From Thermodesulfovibrionales bacterium (lineage in GTDB: Bacteria > Nitrospirota > Thermodesulfovibrionia > Thermodesulfovibrionales > Dissulfurispiraceae), in assembly GCA_021129835.1 (NCBI GenBank), contig JAJOKM010000097.1, forward strand, positions 1 through 6,057: a stretch of 6,057 bases of DNA, read 5' to 3'. A program made the translations under genes and the position numbers. Shown here piece by piece: positions 5,027 to 6,057 of the stretch (within the stretch, counting starts at the first letter, position 1; every line of letters begins with the position of its first letter). The notes under the pieces were generated by a model. That model was not told the DNA's origin. It ran no database searches and saw only the letters and a list, made by a program, of their open reading frames with translations.

Positions 5027-6016
5027 ATGATTTTAGTGACAGGTGGTGCGGGCTTCATAGGTTCACATTTAATTGATCGCCTCTTAGTTGAAGGCCACGA
5101 AGTGCTCTGCCTTGATAATTTTAATGATTTTTATGATCCAAGACTTAAAGAAAAAAATGTGGCGGAATCCTTGAAACACCCTGCCTTCTCCCTCATAAGA
5201 GGGAATATCCTTGATGTAGAGCTTTTAGGACGCATATTTAGAGAGCACAACATTGATAAAGTGGTTCACCTATCAGCCTTGGCAGGAGTCAGACCTTCTA
5301 TTGTATCGCCTGCCATGTATGTCGATATTGACATTAAAGGAACAGTTAACCTCTTAGAGAAAGCCAGGGGGAATGGAGTAAACCAGTTTGTCTTCGGCTC
5401 GTCCTCTTCCGTCTATGGGGTTACCAAGAAAATTCCCTTTTCTGAAGATGACTCAACCGATTTTCAAGTCTCACCTTATGCCACCGCCAAAAAAGCAGGG
5501 GAGCTTTACTGCAAGACCTATCATCACCTCTACGGAATTCCGATCACAATTTTGCGCTTCTTTACTGTCTATGGACCGAGGCAACGGCCGGATATGGCCA
5601 TCTGCAAGTTCACCGATCTGATGATAAATGGAAAGCCAATTCCGATGTTTGGAGACGGCAGATCTGAAAGAGACTATACTTACATCGATGATTGCATAGA
5701 TGGAATCATGGCCGCTGTCGGAAGGCCATTTGACTTTGAAGTCTTCAATATAGGCAATTCCACCACCGTAAAGCTAAAAGACTTACTCGCCCTTATCGCT
5801 AAAAAACTCGGCGTGAATCCAAAGATTGATCAACTCCCGGAACAACCAGGGGACGTGCCTATCACCTGTGCCGACATCTCGAGGGCGAAAGAGCTAATAG
5901 GGTATAATCCCTCAATAACGATCGAGGAGGGCATTGACAGATTCATAACCTTTCAGATTCACGGGTCACGGGTCACGGGTCACGGGTCACGGGTTACGGG
6001 TCACGGTTTACGTTAA
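5027..6016 (+). CDS. NAD-dependent epimerase, probably UDP-glucuronate 4-epimerase
   Basis: This is an extended short-chain dehydrogenase/reductase that most likely interconverts UDP-glucuronate and UDP-galacturonate for surface polysaccharide or LPS core. The Rossmann NAD site is TGGAGFIGSH (5-14). Family-specific segments are DNFNDFYDPRLK (30-41), LAGVRPSI (85-92), FGSSSSVYG (123-131), SPYATAKKAGEL (149-160) with catalytic Y151 and K155, VYGPRQRPDMAI (181-192) and PMFGDGRSERDYTYIDDC (206-223). The FYDP and QRPDMAI wording favours UDP-glucuronate over UDP-glucose epimerases, but the substrate cannot be proven here. The ATG at 5027 has GAGGTGA (5014-5020) 6 nt upstream, the best ribosome site in the run. 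The conserved fold ends near residue 310; residues 312-329 (HGSRVTGHGSRVTGHGLR) come from the heptad array, so the native C-terminus was probably shorter or different. Confidence 0.9.
   Translation: MILVTGGAGFIGSHLIDRLLVEGHEVLCLDNFNDFYDPRLKEKNVAESLKHPAFSLIRGNILDVELLGRIFREHNIDKVVHLSALAGVRPSIVSPAMYVDIDIKGTVNLLEKARGNGVNQFVFGSSSSVYGVTKKIPFSEDDSTDFQVSPYATAKKAGELYCKTYHHLYGIPITILRFFTVYGPRQRPDMAICKFTDLMINGKPIPMFGDGRSERDYTYIDDCIDGIMAAVGRPFDFEVFNIGNSTTVKLKDLLALIAKKLGVNPKIDQLPEQPGDVPITCADISRAKELIGYNPSITIEEGIDRFITFQIHGSRVTGHGSRVTGHGLR
5959..6014. repeat. Heptanucleotide tandem repeat, eight units of TCACGGG type, coding the epimerase C-terminus
   Basis: TCACGGG is repeated perfectly five times from 5959 to 5993, followed by TTACGGG, TCACGGT and TTACGTT to 6014. 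In the epimerase frame three units equal seven codons, which produces HGSRVTG twice. The last base of the eighth unit is the first base of the TAA stop. Divergence increases toward the right-hand end, as in an ageing array. Confidence 0.95.
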
Positions 6017-6049
6017 CTGATAACTGGCAACTGATAACTGATAACTATC
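6015..6049. repeat. Second heptanucleotide array, five units of AACTGAT type, in the same register
   Basis: Directly after the TCACGGG array and without loss of 7-nt phase come AACTGAT, AACTGGC, AACTGAT, AACTGAT and AACTATC (6015-6049). The first two bases complete the epimerase stop codon TAA. The remaining eight bases of the window, CTTTAAAC, do not continue the unit. The array may extend no further, but the window ends here. Confidence 0.93.
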
Positions 6050-6057
6050 CTTTAAAC

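Noticed and set aside
5959..6049. CRISPR-like array
   Set aside because: The units are 7 nt with no spacers and no cas genes nearby; this is a simple tandem repeat.

Overview
The window looks like a chromosomal segment of a Gram-negative, LPS-making bacterium. A 3-deoxy-D-manno-octulosonate-8-phosphate synthase (kdsA) implies an outer membrane with a Kdo-containing core, and ispG implies the MEP isoprenoid route. Base composition is moderate, and Arg codons in the central genes are mostly AGA/AGG. Short 7-nt tandem repeats at several gene ends give the impression of an environmental lineage, possibly Nitrospirota-like or deltaproteobacteria-like. That placement is an impression, not something the sequence proves.

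Layout, all real genes on the + strand. Positions 1-353 hold a possible gene tail (to 46), a small GC-rich hairpin, an 11-bp direct repeat and a 43-codon coding-like remnant without a start. A complete TrpB2-type tryptophan synthase beta-like gene follows at 354-1700. Positions 1701-1983 have no convincing gene, but one reading frame there starts behind a strong Shine-Dalgarno, contains two internal stops and ends in a GTGA overlap with the next gene, so it may be a decayed gene. Next come mltG (1984-2973), ispG (2986-4041), kdsA (4149-5003) and a UDP-glucuronate 4-epimerase-like gene (5027-6016), closely spaced and probably co-transcribed.

The last four genes share a cell-envelope theme. MltG cuts nascent peptidoglycan. 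IspG makes a precursor of undecaprenyl phosphate, the carrier for peptidoglycan and O-antigen units. KdsA makes the Kdo precursor. The epimerase would supply UDP-galacturonate for surface polysaccharide. The trpB2 gene does not fit this theme, uses mainly CGN arginine codons and is flanked by degenerate sequence, so it may be a separate acquisition.

The most unusual structure is a set of heptanucleotide tandem repeats at three successive gene ends: the ispG-kdsA gap, the last codons of kdsA, and the last codons plus downstream flank of the epimerase gene. Each place has a different 7-nt unit. At two of them the repeat has become part of the protein C-terminus, and at the last the stop codon lies across the junction between two repeat families kept in one continuous 7-nt register. 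I see no CRISPR array, tRNA, rRNA, intact mobile element or defence/toxin system.
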